12,015 nt of DNA, from the NCBI GenBank assembly GCA_026770585.1, contig MU646317.1:1333297-1345311 (forward strand), read 5' to 3'. The notes beneath the pieces are model-generated. The model did not search any database and was not told the DNA's origin. It saw only the letters and a list, made by a program, of their open reading frames with translations. Every line of letters begins with the position of its first letter. Positions within the stretch are counted from its first letter, which is position 1. Positions 11,858 through 12,015 of the stretch are shown here, one piece after another. The position numbers and the translations under genes were made by a program. The DNA is from Baffinella frigidus (taxonomy: Eukaryota > Cryptophyceae > Cryptomonadales > Baffinellaceae).

Positions 11858-12015
11858 CCATGAACCCTAAACCCTAAACCCCCAACCCCCAACCCCCAAC
11901 CCCCAACCCCCAACCCCGAACCCCAAACCCCCAACCCCCAACCCTACACCCTAAAACCCAAACCCTAAACCTTAAACCCTAAAACCTAAAACCTAAAATC
12001 TGAACCCTAAACCCT
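11858..12015. repeat. C-rich telomere-like end of the window
   Basis: AACCCTAAACCCTAAACC leads into several in-phase CCCCCAA heptamers (about 11880-11920). Mixed CCCTACACCC and CCTAAAA variants follow, and the end is GAACCCTAAACCCT. A chromosome's right end would show TTTAGGG on this strand, so the polarity is wrong for a terminal telomere reading outwards here. Confidence 0.85.

Noticed and set aside
11858-12015. True chromosome-terminal telomere
   Set aside because: Polarity is C-rich on the plus strand at the right end and the heptamers are degenerate, so it is better described as telomere-like.

Overview
This looks like nuclear DNA of a eukaryote, probably a protist or alga. The evidence is degenerate plant/alga-type telomeric heptamers (TTTAGGG on either strand), a plausible 76-bp GT-AG intron, long GA/CT microsatellites and WD40-type coding fragments. 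The species cannot be named from the window. There is no convincing intact gene, no rRNA or tRNA gene and no transposase. The texture is subtelomeric or gene-poor: decayed, duplicated pieces of WD40 coding sequence, broken up by fold-back elements and simple repeats.

Layout. 1-690: a C-rich 42-bp tandem repeat, then a dispersed 33-bp repeat and the first copy of a module that encodes a KLT..Y..P..MST-like peptide. 690-1500: G-rich telomere-like heptamer tracts. 1513-2412: several decayed WD40 blades on the minus strand (core GSEDSTVRVWNFSDAV) with short tandem repeats and a perfect palindrome. 2600-3810: a 30-bp tandem repeat, more G-rich telomere-like sequence, a 36-bp perfect palindrome and a repeated GACCTGGAACACTTTGGGCAC box. 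3870-4980: GA tracts broken by short hairpin-forming spacers, among which lie three fold-back elements. 5094-5257: a fold-back element inserted with a TA duplication into the KLT module. 5257-5850: duplicated minus-strand coding-like modules. 6570-6895: the best gene fragment, two exons of a WD40 protein, perhaps of the EMAP-like (EML) family. 7148-7660: a long imperfect inverted repeat. 7743-8855: GA/CT modules and a tandem array of about 324-bp units. 8990-9396: a GTGTAGTAAWTTTCA repeat family. 9480-9715: C-rich telomere-like sequence. 9715-11216: plus-strand WD40 fragments (core SHDGKTVAAGCDR) in duplicated copies, one interrupted by a second TA-flanked fold-back element. 11218-12015: a short G-rich tract, unassigned sequence and a C-rich telomere-like end.

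The most informative signal is the pair of fold-back elements at 5096-5255 and 9894-10077. Each has about 60-bp terminal inverted repeats, begins GAGC, is flanked by TA, and has a gap-free empty-site relative inside this same window. They behave like non-autonomous members of the Tc1/mariner (IS630) superfamily that inserted into already duplicated WD40-like sequence. Other fold-back structures nearby may be relatives.
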